From Portulaca oleracea (Eukaryota; Streptophyta; Magnoliopsida; Caryophyllales; Portulacaceae), in contig CM055879.1 in NCBI GenBank assembly GCA_029582165.1, forward strand, positions 31,592,830-31,656,829: a stretch of 64,000 bases of DNA, in the 5' to 3' direction. The position numbers and the translations under genes were made by a program. A model generated the notes under the pieces. It was not told the origin of the DNA. It saw only the letters and a program-made list of their open reading frames with translations, and searched no databases. Every line of letters begins with the position of its first letter. Position 1 is the first letter of the stretch. This document shows positions 46,668-61,600 of this stretch, one piece after another.

Positions 46668-49600
46668 TCAGATAAACGCAAGTGAGCTACGGTCATGATC
46701 AGGCTGTGGGCGGCCTCTAGTTGGGGTCGGTGGTCTTTGCATGTTCAATTCCTGCACCATCCAAGGGTGGGTTAATCAATGCACTGTGAAGCTAAATGGA
46801 CATTAGTTTCATGGAATAATGAGTTTTACCTGCATCCAAGTGTCATCTAAGACCCGTTCTGGAGACGTCTCAGGTGACTGCACAGGAGGGGGTAAGGGAT
46901 GAATCAATTTTGGAACCACCACCAAACCCCTACCAATGACCAGTATAGCTCCAGCATTGTTTGCAGTTCCTGAAAGAAAAACTACAATCAGAATATAGTT
47001 TTTACGCATTAGACAACAAAAGCCCAATAACATGGAAGATTTTACTGACCACAATAGTTTGTAGCCGAGAAGAGTGTGATTAGTTGTCCTTGCGCAAATC
47101 GTTCAAAACCGTCCATTACACACTCATGGGCTCTTATGATAAGTTGCATTTTGTTTCTCTTACAGAAATCTGAGACTCTGTCAGGCTGCAAACAATACCA
47201 GTTTCAGAAGGGAGGCTGAATAATCAGCAAGAAGCAATAATTAATGATATAGAATTCAATGAACAGACAGAAATATAGTGTTCTTAAAGAACATCGTGTG
47301 CAGCTGCAAGTAGAGATTGCTGAAAGGAAGATCCAAATTGAATGAAACAAGTCAAAGTTATCCTCAATTCAACTATACATAAAAGCCAAATTCTACACTT
47401 CAAAGCCCAAGATTCTAGAAACATGAAACATCCATAAAAGAAAGAACAGCAAGAGCAAAACAGTAAAAGGAAACTCTGTGTCTGTGTCTGGGTTGTTTCA
47501 AATGAGGGGGTCATATTGGCAAGAGATGAGAGCATCAAACAGCTTAAATCTGAACAGTAAGATTCCAATTTAATGAGAAGGTGAAAACAAAAATACTCCC
47601 AACCTATACTCAATATTCTGACCCCTTTCCACCATTCAACCACCACTTAACTCTCTATCTCGGCAGCTGGTCACGCAAACTGCTGGGAACCAATCACCAG
47701 AGCCCAACGCAGCTGGCACAATCTCAGCCTTGGCATCATTGATCACCAGAAACTCAACCATTGGGCAGTCGCTGGCTGTTTTCCTCCCCCCCCCCCCCCT
47801 GTTTCCTCTGCTGCAGCCAGCCATCTCCACACTCTAACCAACATAGATCACCAACTGATAACAAAAAATCCCAGAATGGCCTATATGTGGCCAAGTTTCT
47901 CCCGTTTTGGCAGGTGCGTTCAACCTTGATGAAGTTAGATGCTTAGGTTTACGTATCTTTTGCTGTTTTCTGGCGATTTAAGTCAGAATAGAAGGTTGCA
48001 AGATGCCAGCGGGTGTAAACATAGAACAGAGAAGACAAAGAAAGCCCCAAATGTCTCATCAGCAGAGTCTTCTATATTATCATCGGGTTTCAAACAATTA
48101 TATGCAGCTATACATCTTTTAGAAATGTTTCTTGCAACAATCTTCGGAATCATGCATGAAAGATAGAGGGCATGATGAATTTTGTACTTTCCCCTATTGT
48201 GCACAGATGGCACCCCTTAGAAAAGCATTCATGGAATGTCCCAAAACAACCTATGTTACTCAGACAAGGCCGTGCCCAAGTGGAAGTGTCAGGGTGTTCA
48301 ACCAGCATTGTCTCGAACTCAGTAATTTTCTAAAGCTTCTGCACAAAAGGATCAATGTCCATAGCCAAGTCCAAATGTCAAATGTTTGACACACATACTT
48401 GATGCACAATAAACCCAAGTAAAATAGGAGACAACAGTCCCCTATAATGCAATGTGCTGCATAATACGTACCCCAAATGTGACTAAACCAGGCCCTCTTG
48501 CATTAGGTCTTAAACCCTCTATACTGTCATTTTCTGTGGGATCAGACCTGCAAACAACTATTGTGAGCCATCTTCGAAATCCACTAGAAGAATTAAAAAG
48601 ACACTACATTCAGAATTGAGCATACCACAAGAGGTCCATTAGAACTATGGACCCTGCATCCATTGTTATTGGCCTCTCAATTTTCTCGATTTGGTCAACA
48701 GTGTGTATTGATCTTCCGATGCCACCATGCATACAAATGATTTTCTTCTCAATAAGTGCTGCAAGTGGCAGATAATTGAAGAGTTGATTGAACCTTGTCC
48801 ATGCCCATATTCCATCATTCTCTCCCTATTAAAGATTTCAATTATAAGAATCCAACAGCACATTTAAAAAAAAAAAAACAAACAAACAAACAAAGGAAGA
48901 GGCCAGAAAAAATAACCCATACCATCCTTTCTATGCATTCAAGACGGAATCCAAAGAGTGCATTTATATCAGCAGCTTCATGATTCCCACGTATCAAGTG
49001 AACATTTTCAGGATACTCAATCTTCAAACAGAGATTGCAAGACTGTTAGTTCCTAGACATCACTAGTCATTGATAATTATCAGGAATGGAGAGATCAGTA
49101 GAGCTAGCATGCCTTCAGAGCAAGAAGTAAGGTAATAGTCTCCAAGCTATGTTGTCCCCTGTCAACATAGTCACCTAAAAATAGGTAGTCAATATACCTG
49201 GAAGAGAAAGAAAGGAAGGTTGGAAAGGAAGGTTAGGTATTAAGTTTAAAAAAAAAAGGAAAAGGAAACGAAAAAGAAGAAGCGCAAAGAAGTAACAACA
49301 TGAGGGATGGGGTCCTTAAGATGGGCCACCTAAATATTGACCCACAACCCCAAGAAAATTAAAGTTACAATTCAAAAAGACAAAAACTAATGATGCATGC
49401 ATTTACAATAGTTTCTAACTCATGCAAGTTTTGGTGGAAAATATTGCTCAAACAGCCAACAGAGCTACATTTATCTGCAGAAGCCAGAATAGTCAATCTT
49501 TCCAAAATAACCTCAATAGAGCATCATGGCTCCAAGTCTTAAGTCAAACATTTCCACAGCCAATCTCAAAGCCGATTTCTCCCTAATCATAGGTGTCATG

Positions 49601-52600
49601 CTCCAGCAAGTCAAAACTCAAAAAAATGTTCCCATCTGAAACAGAAGTACATTGAAATATCAATATGTTCTTCAGATAGACACACCACCATGGATCTCCC
49701 TTCCACAAGTAATCAAAGAATATCTTAATCACACGAGAAGGGAGTGTCACCCTATACCAAAGGAGTGTGAAGCAATGAAATCATGCTCACATTCTCTGAC
49801 CAGATTTTATCTAGAAAACCCCACACAACATGGATTCTCAAAATAGATCAAGCTGCCCCCTTTAAAATATTGTTCTCAGCATCATTTTCATTGAATGAAA
49901 ATTTATGCTAGGTTCTTGATGATAAAAGATAGATGATGGAGATTCACACGGTAACGGCAGCAAAACAGTTTCAGTTTGACACGCACTTCAAGAAGGAAAT
50001 GTTATAGAACTGTGACAATAATGAACATACTATAAGCCATAGATCTCTAACAATACCTACCCCCTTTTCCATAGAGATTGCACCAAACTTCTGGGTCATA
50101 AAACTAGGTAGCATCACAAGCATGCACACCCACTATATCAGGCCGGATCATACAGCTAGTCACATTGCAAGAATGCACATCACTATATCTATACATAACT
50201 CCAATAAATGCGCACATAAGAGTGCACATATGTGTGCAAGGCTACATGCTGTCAAATTACAGAAATGTCTAAAGTCTAAACTTACGTAATATCACCAGCA
50301 GTTGAAGGAAATCCATATTCATCAAACAGTCGCATCAAATCACCGAATTGTCCATGAAGATCACCAAAAACCTTGATCGGTGCTTTCAACTGGAGAACAG
50401 TTGGCTCATTCATAAAGAGCTGTTCTGCGGCATGGCAAAGCTCACCGACTTCATATGAGTCCAAGAAAAATTTCCTATTAACTGGGGGTTTCCAGTTCCG
50501 CGGCCTAAGTAAAGTTGATATAACCTGCAAAATGAGGAATAATCAGGGCAGAACAAAAATTTTCCAGGGGTAGCACCTAGTAGCCTACACATAACGGAAA
50601 TAAGTGTCCAATTATAACTTTTTAATAAGTGACCATTCAAAATAAGTATGCTTTAACATGATTACATTTGTTAAATAAAGAAAGAATTCCCTATTAAGAT
50701 AATTCTTATCATATTTGTGCATTTCATACTACAAAGATCGAAATCAGAATTTTAAACTAGTGATTTGAAGCCACTATTGAAGTCATTTGAGCAAATGAAC
50801 TCATTAATTCCTTTTTTCTTTGCTCCACAAATATCTGATTCTTGTGCCTTGAAATATTAACAAATGGTTGAAAAGCAATAACTGCATATCATATAAAAAG
50901 GCAAATAAGACAAAAAAACATCTGCACAAAGAAAAGGAAGAAAAGTCAAAATTGTTATGAAGAAGTTGAATGAAAAGCACCCGAAGCAATATTTACCATG
51001 AATATACTTAAAATGGCATTACAACTTTACGAGAAAGTAAAGCTTACAAATCATTGATAATGTTTTGGCTCTTAAACAAACAATTCTATGGAGAATCAGT
51101 TTAGAAGCTTACAGAAAATGAAAAACAAACTTAAAGAGGTAAGTTGGGCATGAAATATCAAACTTATAAAGGGTTAAAATTTTGAGAATGTAATCCTCAA
51201 ACCCCTAACCAAGAGGACACCAATCAAAGCTTTCAACCACTCAACGAAGTGGAACACAATGAATAAAGTTCCAACTAAATTCTAATCAGCCAATTGATGC
51301 GGTGACCAATGACCATGGTACCCATGGCGCCCCCTCTTCCGCCACAGGGAAGAATAACAAAGACAGATGAGAAAATTTTGGAATTCCATATTTAACTGAT
51401 ATATTTTTATCAATTTAAAAAGAAAATAGACCACAAAAAAACAACAATAATATTTATAATCCTACCTTTTTATGCAAGCCCTGAGGAGACCTCTGTCGTG
51501 TAAACTTTTTGGCAGGTGGATCACTGCTAGTTGCTGCGGGTACCATCCTCCTGCTTTCATTTTCAAATTGATCTAGGGATAATTGCCTCACCATCCCACC
51601 CAAATTCCCCGCAGCTTCTTTAGCAACAACAACCTGTGCCAATAAAAAAACTCAACAATATAGATGAAGTGATGAACAGCAGATTTAATACAAAATGAAG
51701 TTGAAAGAACATACGGCTCTAGGATGAAGGCGGACATCAAGATCAGTGTCACTCCCATCCGAAGGAATATCTGCATTTTGCACACTCTCATCTGACAGAG
51801 GCGAATCATCAGGAGGAGATGAAGAGGCACTCTGAGCAGCCTGCCAGACCGTTCTAACTGCCTCCATTTCAGCAGTAGATAATTCCACAAGTTTGTCTGC
51901 TGACTTCTTCTCCAAGCTGGAGAGAAAGTCAAAGAATTTAATAGGATAAAAGCAATATTAGAATGATAGAATTCACAATTACTCACAGAGACGAGCCAGC
52001 CTATGTACCTTGCGCGACCAGAGGGGCTTTCATGTCTCATTTCTGATTGCGGCACCTCATCATGTGAAATTGAACTAGATTGATATACATTTGGGCCAGT
52101 CAGGCTTTGGGCTCTCTCTGATGTCAGCGGCGAAGAATTAGCATCAGTCTGCAATGCAGCATTCTCCGCAAACAGGAAATCATCTAGCAGCACATCTGCA
52201 TAGAATTTCATGTTATTTCACTCCTGCAAAAGATTTATAATATACTAGGCAGCCTTGTTAACTTCACATGTTCGTTATCCCTGTCCCTGATACCTAATAT
52301 TACTCCATCCAACCAGAACCTTGTCACATTTGGACAAAGGATCAGAATTACATAATAAGGTAACATCATTTACACTGCCTGCCAATAATTATTATCCTAT
52401 CTTTATATGCTCCAGCTCATAGTCTATTAGACTCATCAGTATTTTAGAGATTCAAATGAGTAATTATGATCGAAGATCTTTCAGGTGAGTCATCTCAAAG
52501 AATGACAGACAACAAACAGAGTGATATAGATAATAATAACCGTTTTGAGGTTTGGACAAATCTCTCTCTCTCTCTCTCACACACACATGCTTTAGCTACA

Positions 52601-55600
52601 CTGGAAACAATGCAAAAGTTGTCTTTAACTTTTACCTCCTCTAAGGCCACCATAAACGTATATACGAATGCCGACAGATGCAGCACCATGCCTACAGCGA
52701 CGCATTAGCTCCAAAGAAGGATCATATTCTGTAGGTCCTTTATTAGTCTTTGCAGATTTAACCAGTCCATGTCTATCCAACCATACTCCAGCAGCAGTGT
52801 CCAAAACTTCAATCAAACAAACACAAACGTAATTAATAAATGATAAACCTCAGTTATTTTCATACATGTAAACCAGTCAGCAGATTGCCACCATCCCAAC
52901 TCACCTGAAATTGCTGATTCACCTTCAACTGGACGTCCTCCCTTAAGAACACCCCCGGTGACATGCAATCTAGCACCTACAAAAACCTAATAGGAAACAA
53001 GCCTTAGATGCAAAAATGTCTAAGAAGTCTAATGAAGCCACTTTTGCCAAAATTGTATGCACCAATACTATTAGTTGACAAACAAAGAGAAGTTATAAAA
53101 CAGTGAAGCACATCACATACCGCACCATGTTGGTACCTTGGTGAAGGTGACACACCAGGTGCAAGAGTCCACTCCCATTGACCATTTCTATGCATCAGTA
53201 AACCATAAGCATCTGCTAAGGCCTGTATACAAATAAATCAACATAATTAGTCAAAGATGTTCAATGGGCCTTTCAATAGCTAGCTATATAAGAAATACTA
53301 GACATGGTGAAGAATGTAGAAAAAACACATAAATTCCAAGCTAGCTAGAACAGACAAGCACTCAGGCATCTACATTAGAGTTAATTACATTTACCCTACC
53401 TGACATATGCGGTAATAATTTTTTGCACACCCGACATATGGGAAATAATTTTCACCCTACCTGACATTTAGTGAAAATGATTTTTAGTGTTAGAATCTAG
53501 TCACTTGTCATCGGAAATGGAAAAATACAATAATACCCCTATATCACTATGTGAAATTACGATGCTGCCCTTTAATTTGAGAAGGAAAAGATTGTGTTGG
53601 AGAGTAGAAGACAGACATGGTGCTTTGGAAGGGGTTAGGTTTTCATTTTCTGTATGGGAGGGGGGGCCACGGAGAGGAATCAGAGGAATTAGTGAAGTGC
53701 TTGGGTTTTAAAATGCCATAACAATTAATACTAAGGGTACAAAAGTCATTTCACATTTAATTGAAAGTCAAAGGAAATAATAACAAGGGTATAAAGGTCA
53801 CTTCATATTTATTTTTTTACAGTTCACCGGAAAAGTCAATAAAAAATCAATTATAACATACCTGAGGGGCTTTAAATTTACGACCACTTAAATGTCAGGT
53901 AGGGTGAAAATTATTTCTCAAATGTCGGGTGTGCAAAAATTATTACCACATAAGTCATGTAGGGTAAATGTAATTAACTCATCTACATTAGGGGGGTGTT
54001 TGGCTACCCAACTTTTTGGGTAGCTTTTAGCTTTTTGGATGGTTTTTAGCTTTTTGACCAAGGTTAAAAAGCTACTTGAGGTGTTTGGTAAGTAGCTTTT
54101 TATTTTAGCTTTTTGGACCCAATAATCTAGTTTCCAAAAAGCTACTTGATGAAACTTTTTGAGTTAGCTTTTCACAAAAAGCTACTTTACCAAACACTTT
54201 TCCTACAATCAGCTAACCCAAACAGCTAAAGTCAAACAACTCATCCAAACAGCTAACAGCTACCAGCTGGTTGCCAAACAGGGCCTAGATATATTTGCTA
54301 GCACAATGCTTTATTTACTTCATACCCATCTCATCTTTGCCTTACGTATTCAAGTCGAACAATTGACACCCCAATATGGGTTTGAACACTACACCATCTC
54401 TACTTCAAAAAAAAAAAAAACAAAAAAAAAAATTGAAACTTACGAAGTCCATCGCTAACACCAATGAGAGAAGCTCAACAAACCAGGATGGGTACAACAA
54501 ACATAGAATAACATTGTAAAGTAAGAAGACAAATAATCCAACTGAAGCATAGAGAATTCAAAACACAACAGATTGCCCTATGGATGATTCCACGACACCA
54601 AGCAATGAAGCCACTTCACTATTAATTAAACATACCGCCCCAGTTGAATCTCTTCCACCACATAGCAAAAACATGCCATCAGATCGGGCACTTCCTGTTG
54701 CATACCTACATACCATACAAACATCTTGCTGAATATAGATGGAAGGGTTTTCTTTTAAGAAAGAGGTGGCAAAACTAGCAATAGTAAAGGAACAATCTCG
54801 GAACATGGCAGCAACAACAAATCAGCATTTCATATATACAATCTTGGGGACAGTTGGAAAGCTTAAAGCAGGGAGATGATTGATATGTAAATGGGATATG
54901 GACAATTGGCAAGCTTGAAGCAGTGGTACCCAGCAACATGCAGCAATAATAAACAAATAAGAAGCAAAATTTTAGAATTTGGAAGGCCACAAAAAGGCAA
55001 GCGGCAGATCCGGCAAACTAGTAGAGAAGCCTTTTGCATGTAACATAAGCCAGCTTTTTATTTCTTGACTGGGTGAAACATCTCCTATCTCTCTATACTT
55101 GTCTGTGAGTAAGCATGTAGATAGTTTCAGTTAGCATCTAAGAAGCTCCACAGAGTAGCGTAAGCCCTAAACCCTAAACTGCAACTGACAATCAACATTC
55201 AAACGGCTAAACTACAAGCAGCCTCCGGCTAGGGCTACCACACGCCAAGGGGATCAGCCCTCAAGACCTTTAGCTCAAGAACTAGGACTAAGCTCTTCAG
55301 CACTTGCATCCGAGATCAAGATCAAGCGTTTGCACCCTTGGCTCATCCAAGCTCCAGGAGATTGAATCAGAGGCTCGTCACGTTTGTATTTTAATACAAA
55401 GATTGTACCCACATACATTCAAATATTAATACAAATTGAATTAGTCCATTTTTATTGTCTTTATTTATTTTAGGCTCGAAATTTGTGTTTATACCTATTT
55501 AATCAAGAAAAAAGAATCCATAAAGAAGAGAAAAATCAATGGAGACATAAATAACAAAAACAGGAAATGAATGTTAAAGAAATCAAATGGAATGAATATA

Positions 55601-58600
55601 CAACACCCTACAAAGAAGCGAATCATAAATGACAGAAATGTGATCAACAATTTAGCTATAGAATAGGTTTTCCTCAGTATTGAATAAGAAAGATATCCTG
55701 GAGAAGCCGATTTAAAACTAACAGCTAAAGTGGAAGTTAACAAATGTAGAATGAACTCACATTCTAGCAGAAGGTCTATCACCTTCAGGGTTAAGCCGCT
55801 GCCATACATAAGGTTTTTGGGCAGTATCCAAAGCCCATGCATCCGAAAGAACCTTTTTCCCTGAAACATAAGAGAAGTGTATAAGGACTTTCCTCTGTCT
55901 TTCAGTCTAGCAAAAGAATATCGACCAAATGATACACTACATCTAAAAATGGCAAGAGAATCAGAGAAATGAATGTAAATCATCCAACAGAAGCAGCAAT
56001 AGACAAAGGCACATGAATGAAAAGGTCACATCAAATGTAGTTGTCCGCCATAAAATTGTACAACATTTTCCAGAAATACTCTGCCAAATGTTCACGTAAA
56101 CTCAACATAATATCGCTACTTCACCAGCCTTCACTTCCTAACAGAGTTTTACTTCACTGCACAAAAGTTAGCAGATCCAACAACGGCTGCCTGGTATTAT
56201 GCATAATTGCATATAATTGAAAAAGCAAAAATGAAAAAGACAGCTTCTTGAAATTGAAAAAAGCAGTACTGGCATATTGACGTCGCCTCTTCAGGCAATA
56301 TGTCTACTTGTTTCAAAGTTGGTATTTGATTTAAATGCTTTGGAGCTTCATTGAGCACTACATAGCACTCACCTTGAAAATCGCCATTAATTTCTTATTT
56401 TGACGATGTGGGTGTCGGTGTGGGTGGGGATGGGCAACAATTTGATTCTCAGATAAGGACTGTGATATTCAAACCTTCCTCATTCCCTCCTCCCTTAGTC
56501 TCTTGCGCGAGATACACAGGGCAAAGCAGGGTACAACAAAAACAAAGGAGAAAGAGGCTATGCCAGCCCCTAGCCCTGAAAGCAAAGAGAAATAAGGAAC
56601 AATGACTGCAATCCTCAGGCCCCAATGCAATTCCTGCTCCACCATACATTGGTGGCAGGCATTGCCTCCAATAGTCCTCAAGAAGTCGAGTTATAGGCAA
56701 TCACAAACAAACAAAGAGGAGATGGACCAAGGCAGCCTCAATGCAGATACCGCGATACAACAAGTGCAGCAGTACGTGTAAGCCAGTATGGCAATCGGCA
56801 AGACAGTTTTGACGGGCAGCAAAAGTTTCAGGAAGCCCTCTAGCAAGTGAAATCGGAAAGGACCAACCATGTGCAAAATAGATGTACTGTCAGTCAATTT
56901 GGTGACCAAACTCTCACTTTACCTTTTTTCTGTTTTAGTAGCAAGACATTTCTTTTATATGATGAAAGGACTAAATTACATATAGCATAAGGAAAATGTG
57001 GATCTCAAGCTAGCAGTGGTGGTTGGAAAAACATTGAAACAGGTGTTTAAGCGATCCCAATTCCCAAGAAATTTGAGAATGGTAGTTGAATTTTTACAAA
57101 AACTAAGAAAAAAGGATCAGGTGCTGGTGCAAGAGGGTTGCACAGGGATTCAAGACTCAGAAGGAAGAACTCCCCTGAATTTGAGTAAGTTGATGACCCA
57201 ATACACTAACTTGAGATGCCATTAAAATGTGAACATATATCATGAAAGAGACTGCAACATCACCCAAAACAGAACCTTAACATAGAAAATTTCTCACAGA
57301 TAGCTGGGACACTTTTAAGAGATCAATTGAACGAGTGACTTAAAAATATCCATGGACCAATACCTGTTGGAAAAGTTGGATAAAAGGGTTTGGTATATAT
57401 AATTACAATGACTAAATATAATCTAGTCAAAAAGGTTGAATAAAACCACAAAGCTTAATCAACCAACTAGATTTTGCCTAGCACAACCACAACAAACACA
57501 TTAATAGCACCACAATAAATAATAAAATTCTAGGAAAGCACAAACCATACAGTGGCCTAGCCATAGTTATAAGAATGACTTCACTAAGACAGATAGCACA
57601 CTTTATCAGGGTGGCCGTTCCCCAGGATTGAAACGGTGTTAATTAATCAGGTTCACTCCCAATTAATTAACTTGAAGCACTTGAATCTATGCCCAAAGAT
57701 GGTTATTTGAAAGGGTAAAATAAGGTAGTAATATTTGAGAATAAATAGAAGTTTAGCATTCTTGTCAATGGGTTTAGCATTCTCGTCAATGGTTGCCACC
57801 TCTCTCCAACCTTTGCAGGCTCTTTTAGGTGCCACCCAATTGATTTCTGGGTTGCTTTGTCAAGGGTAAGCAACCACCTTGCTGCCCCTTTGAAATATGC
57901 ATGGTCTTTGTCAAATGATTGGCAACAATCCCATGCCACCCAATTTGAATTTTGCTACCATCCATTGCCTATATATACCATTAAATGGAAGTAGTTTAGT
58001 GACAACAAGTGTGCTGAAAATTTCAGCCCTTTTCTTCCTCTATGCACATGTGAAGTGTTGAACACTGCAAACAAAGCCCATATTATTCCCTTTATTTCCC
58101 ACTTTAATCCCAAAATATAAGACTCTGGACGTGACGTGAAACCACAAGGATGCAAAAACATAAGTTCATGGGAAATTGCCATACAAGTGGGTGACGAGGT
58201 CACAAGGCAACAGATTGCTTTTCCAAGAATAGACAAAATACTACCTTAGTTGAATCTAATACAATTGTTGCAGTAGTGTCAGAAGTCAATTTTGTTGGTA
58301 ATACCACAAAGTTCATCGTTGATAGTGGTGCCTCCAAACGCATTTGTGTTCGATCATCAACAATTTCTAACTTATGAAAAATTTGGTGAATGTGGAAATG
58401 TTTTCATAGGAAATTCATAAGTTGTGTGTGCTGTTGGAAAAGGGAAGATCAATTTGAAACTCACTTCTGGAAAGTTCCTTACTCCTAATAATGTTTGCAT
58501 GCGCCTTAAATGCGTAGAAACCTCATATTTGGTGGTTTGCTCATGAAAGAGGGAATTAACCTTTGTTTATTACCGTCTGGTTATGACCTGTAATGGTGAA

Positions 58601-61600
58601 TTTGTGGGAAAGGGTTTTTGGACTAATGGTTATTTGATTATACTTGACATTGTTCCTGAAAAAGTGAATAAAATGACTGCTAGTTCTTCTGCTTACACTG
58701 TTGAGTCACTTGATTTATGGCATGCAAGATTAGAACATGTTAATGTTGAAGCAACTTAATTTGATTTCTAAGTTGTCAAATATGGATTTTTCCAAATGTG
58801 AAGTTTGTGTTGAGGCTAAATTCCACAAGAAGCCTTTTAAATACATAGAGACGAACTGAGTTGCTTTAGCTTGTCTATAATGACTTAGGAAACTTCAAAA
58901 GACATATAAGTAGAGGCGGTAAAAGGTATTATATTGCTTTTGTTGATGACTGTTCTTGTTATATTGTTTTGTATCTCCTTAGTTCAAAAGACATATAAGT
59001 AGAGGCGGTAAAAGGAAATGTTTCATAAGTATAAGTCTGAAGTTGAAAATCAATTAGTGGAATAGGAGAATGAAAAGACTTAGAAGTGATAGAGGTGGCG
59101 AATATGATCCCACGTATCTTAAGGCTTTCTGTGAAGCTAGTGGTATTACTCATGAGTGAACTGTCCCTTATGCTCCAGAACAAAATGGAGTAGCAGAGAG
59201 GAAATAGAACCTTAAAATATGATGAATGCTATGTTAATTAGTTCTAGGCTTCCTGATAGTATATGGGGGGAGGCAATTTTGTTTGCTTGTTATGTGCTAA
59301 ATCATGTGTCTCATAAGAATCTTAACAAAAACCACTTATGAATTGCGGAAAAGACATCCTCCCAACTTGAAATTTTTGGTCCACTTGTTGCTACTAAACT
59401 CCTTCCATTCAATGGAATATATAGGCAATTGATGGAAGCAAAATTCAAATTGGGTGGCAAGGGAATGTTGCCTATCATTTGATAAAGACCATGCATATTT
59501 CAAATGGGTGGCAAGATGATTGCCTACCCCTAACAAAGCAACCCATAAATCAATAGCGTGGCACCTAAAAGAGCTTACAAAAGTAGGAGTATGCGTGGGA
59601 ATTGATACCCACCACATTGGTATCCACCCTTACCCAACCATAATGGGTGGGTAATACCCACTAGTGATGGGTAATGGGTTGGGTGGATATAAACAATATG
59701 GATATTCACTAGGTAATGTATACGTACATACCCATCAAATGATTAAATGACTATTATACCCTTAATATGTCTCATTTATCTCTCTTGACCTTCGATTCAA
59801 TTCTGCTACCAACTATTGAACACAACTTTCTAGTTTTTCACTTCACTATGTATTACTTTCTCATTTCTCTCTCTACTGCTACTTCCTCTCCCGGTCAAGT
59901 ATCAACCTTAGTTTTTTTTTTTCCCCTCTCCTCACTACTACTTTCAAACTTACAAAGTTTGCAAAATTTTGAAGGAAATAAAGAAACAAACAAAAAATCA
60001 TACTAATTGTATTTTAATTTTGTGATGTAACTAATTTACTGTAAACCAATAGTACATATGGAGCATTACCAGAAAATTCCAAATTTTTATTAGTTGAAAT
60101 CCGGGAATTGCGTAATTACTTGGAGCATTGCCTGAAAGAAGTATGCAATTTCTAAACGCAAACATGTCTAGGAAAAAAATATTTTTCAAATGGTCAAAAA
60201 TAATATAAAGTAAACCAGAACAGTCAATGCCCTATCTCTAATACATGCATAGTTCCCATAAATACCCATGGGAGTAATACCCATGCAGGGAATACCCATG
60301 TGGGTATCAAGAGTCATGGGTGGGTTTGGGTAGGGCAATCTAATCTACGGGTAAAACGTAGGTATGGAAAATACTCATCCATACCCACCCAATCCCACCC
60401 CTAGGTAGGAGGAAGGGTCAACCATTGACAAGAATGCTAAACCCATTGACAAGAATGTTAGACTTTGATTTATCCTAACAATCCCCTACAAAATCAAAGT
60501 TTAGTTAGGAATATAAACATGCTTGGGCATAGAGAAAATAATGCTTCGATGTCAATGTCTCCCAACTTGAATTGACACCAAGTGACACCAAGTTTAAAGA
60601 CAAACGGCCTACCAAGTGACAATCATCTTGAACTTGATAGGGAGGTGTAAGTCTGCCATCAGGCACACATTAATTTCATATATTCCCATGCTTTGCGGTC
60701 TAGTGCCTTATATTGGCCATATGCCAAGATGGTAACTCATAGGTGCTCTAGGAGGCAACCTATACCAATCCCTTCGACAAAAAGCAACCACACTTTCAGA
60801 CCTAAGTAGGTGGATCCATCTAGCATGTGCTACTTTCACGCTTTCTATGATCCATTAAGAGCCAAATGCTCCTCCTCAACACACCACAACAGCAAAGCAC
60901 TCTAACTGACATACACCATAGGGAGGGATACCATGCAGTGCTCCTAGAATAATCATTGTGTGAACTTCCTTTCCAAAGTAGAGATCAATCATTACAATTC
61001 CTCAACGAGTCTCTCTTTTCTTTGTGTTTGGACCAATCAGAATTAGCAGATCTATCTCCCCAAGGCTAGCTTTAGAGGAGAAGAAAAAAACAGAGTGAAT
61101 GGAAATTCTTTTATCTTTCAACCTATTTTCCTCCTCAATTTTCAAGTGTCAAATTAGCTCTTCTATAGTCTAGTCTTTCTTTTCATGCATGAGCTAGTTT
61201 CGATACTTCTTCTAAGAGAATTTTTCTATAAGGACAATGGCTAAGGTCACATCACAAACTTTCATATTCATGAATCTCATCAGTAATAGGCTTATCCTCT
61301 TCAATCTTCAAATTTAACCACCTACCAACCACAAAACGTTTGCACCTGACATCATCATTACCATACTTTTTGCTAAAAGCACCCCAAATCCCTTTAGGAT
61401 TTTCAAACTGAATGTAAACATCAAACAAAACATTAGACATATGATGCGACGACATACCCTTACAAACTTTATCATTCCTAGCAAATTTCAGTTCTTACTC
61501 AACTTTAGCATCAACTTCATTAGGAGTACCCTTATCCTCTAAGACACATGCAACCTCAATTTGCACAAAATAAAATTTCACCTTAACCATCCAACACTTA

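Larger units (their letters stand above)
53223..54635 (-). other. Intron 7 of BSL1, carrying two nested MITEs
   Basis: The 1.4-kb intron is mostly the two adjoining MITEs at 53,378-54,284. Poly-A tracts at about 54,407-54,432. Confidence 0.85.

Noticed and set aside
55161..55180. Telomere-type CCCTAAA repeats
   Set aside because: Only two units, so not evidence of a telomere or an interstitial telomeric array.
55495..55983. 162-codon minus-strand ORF
   Set aside because: Runs through BSL1 exon 6 in a non-coding frame and into both flanking introns.
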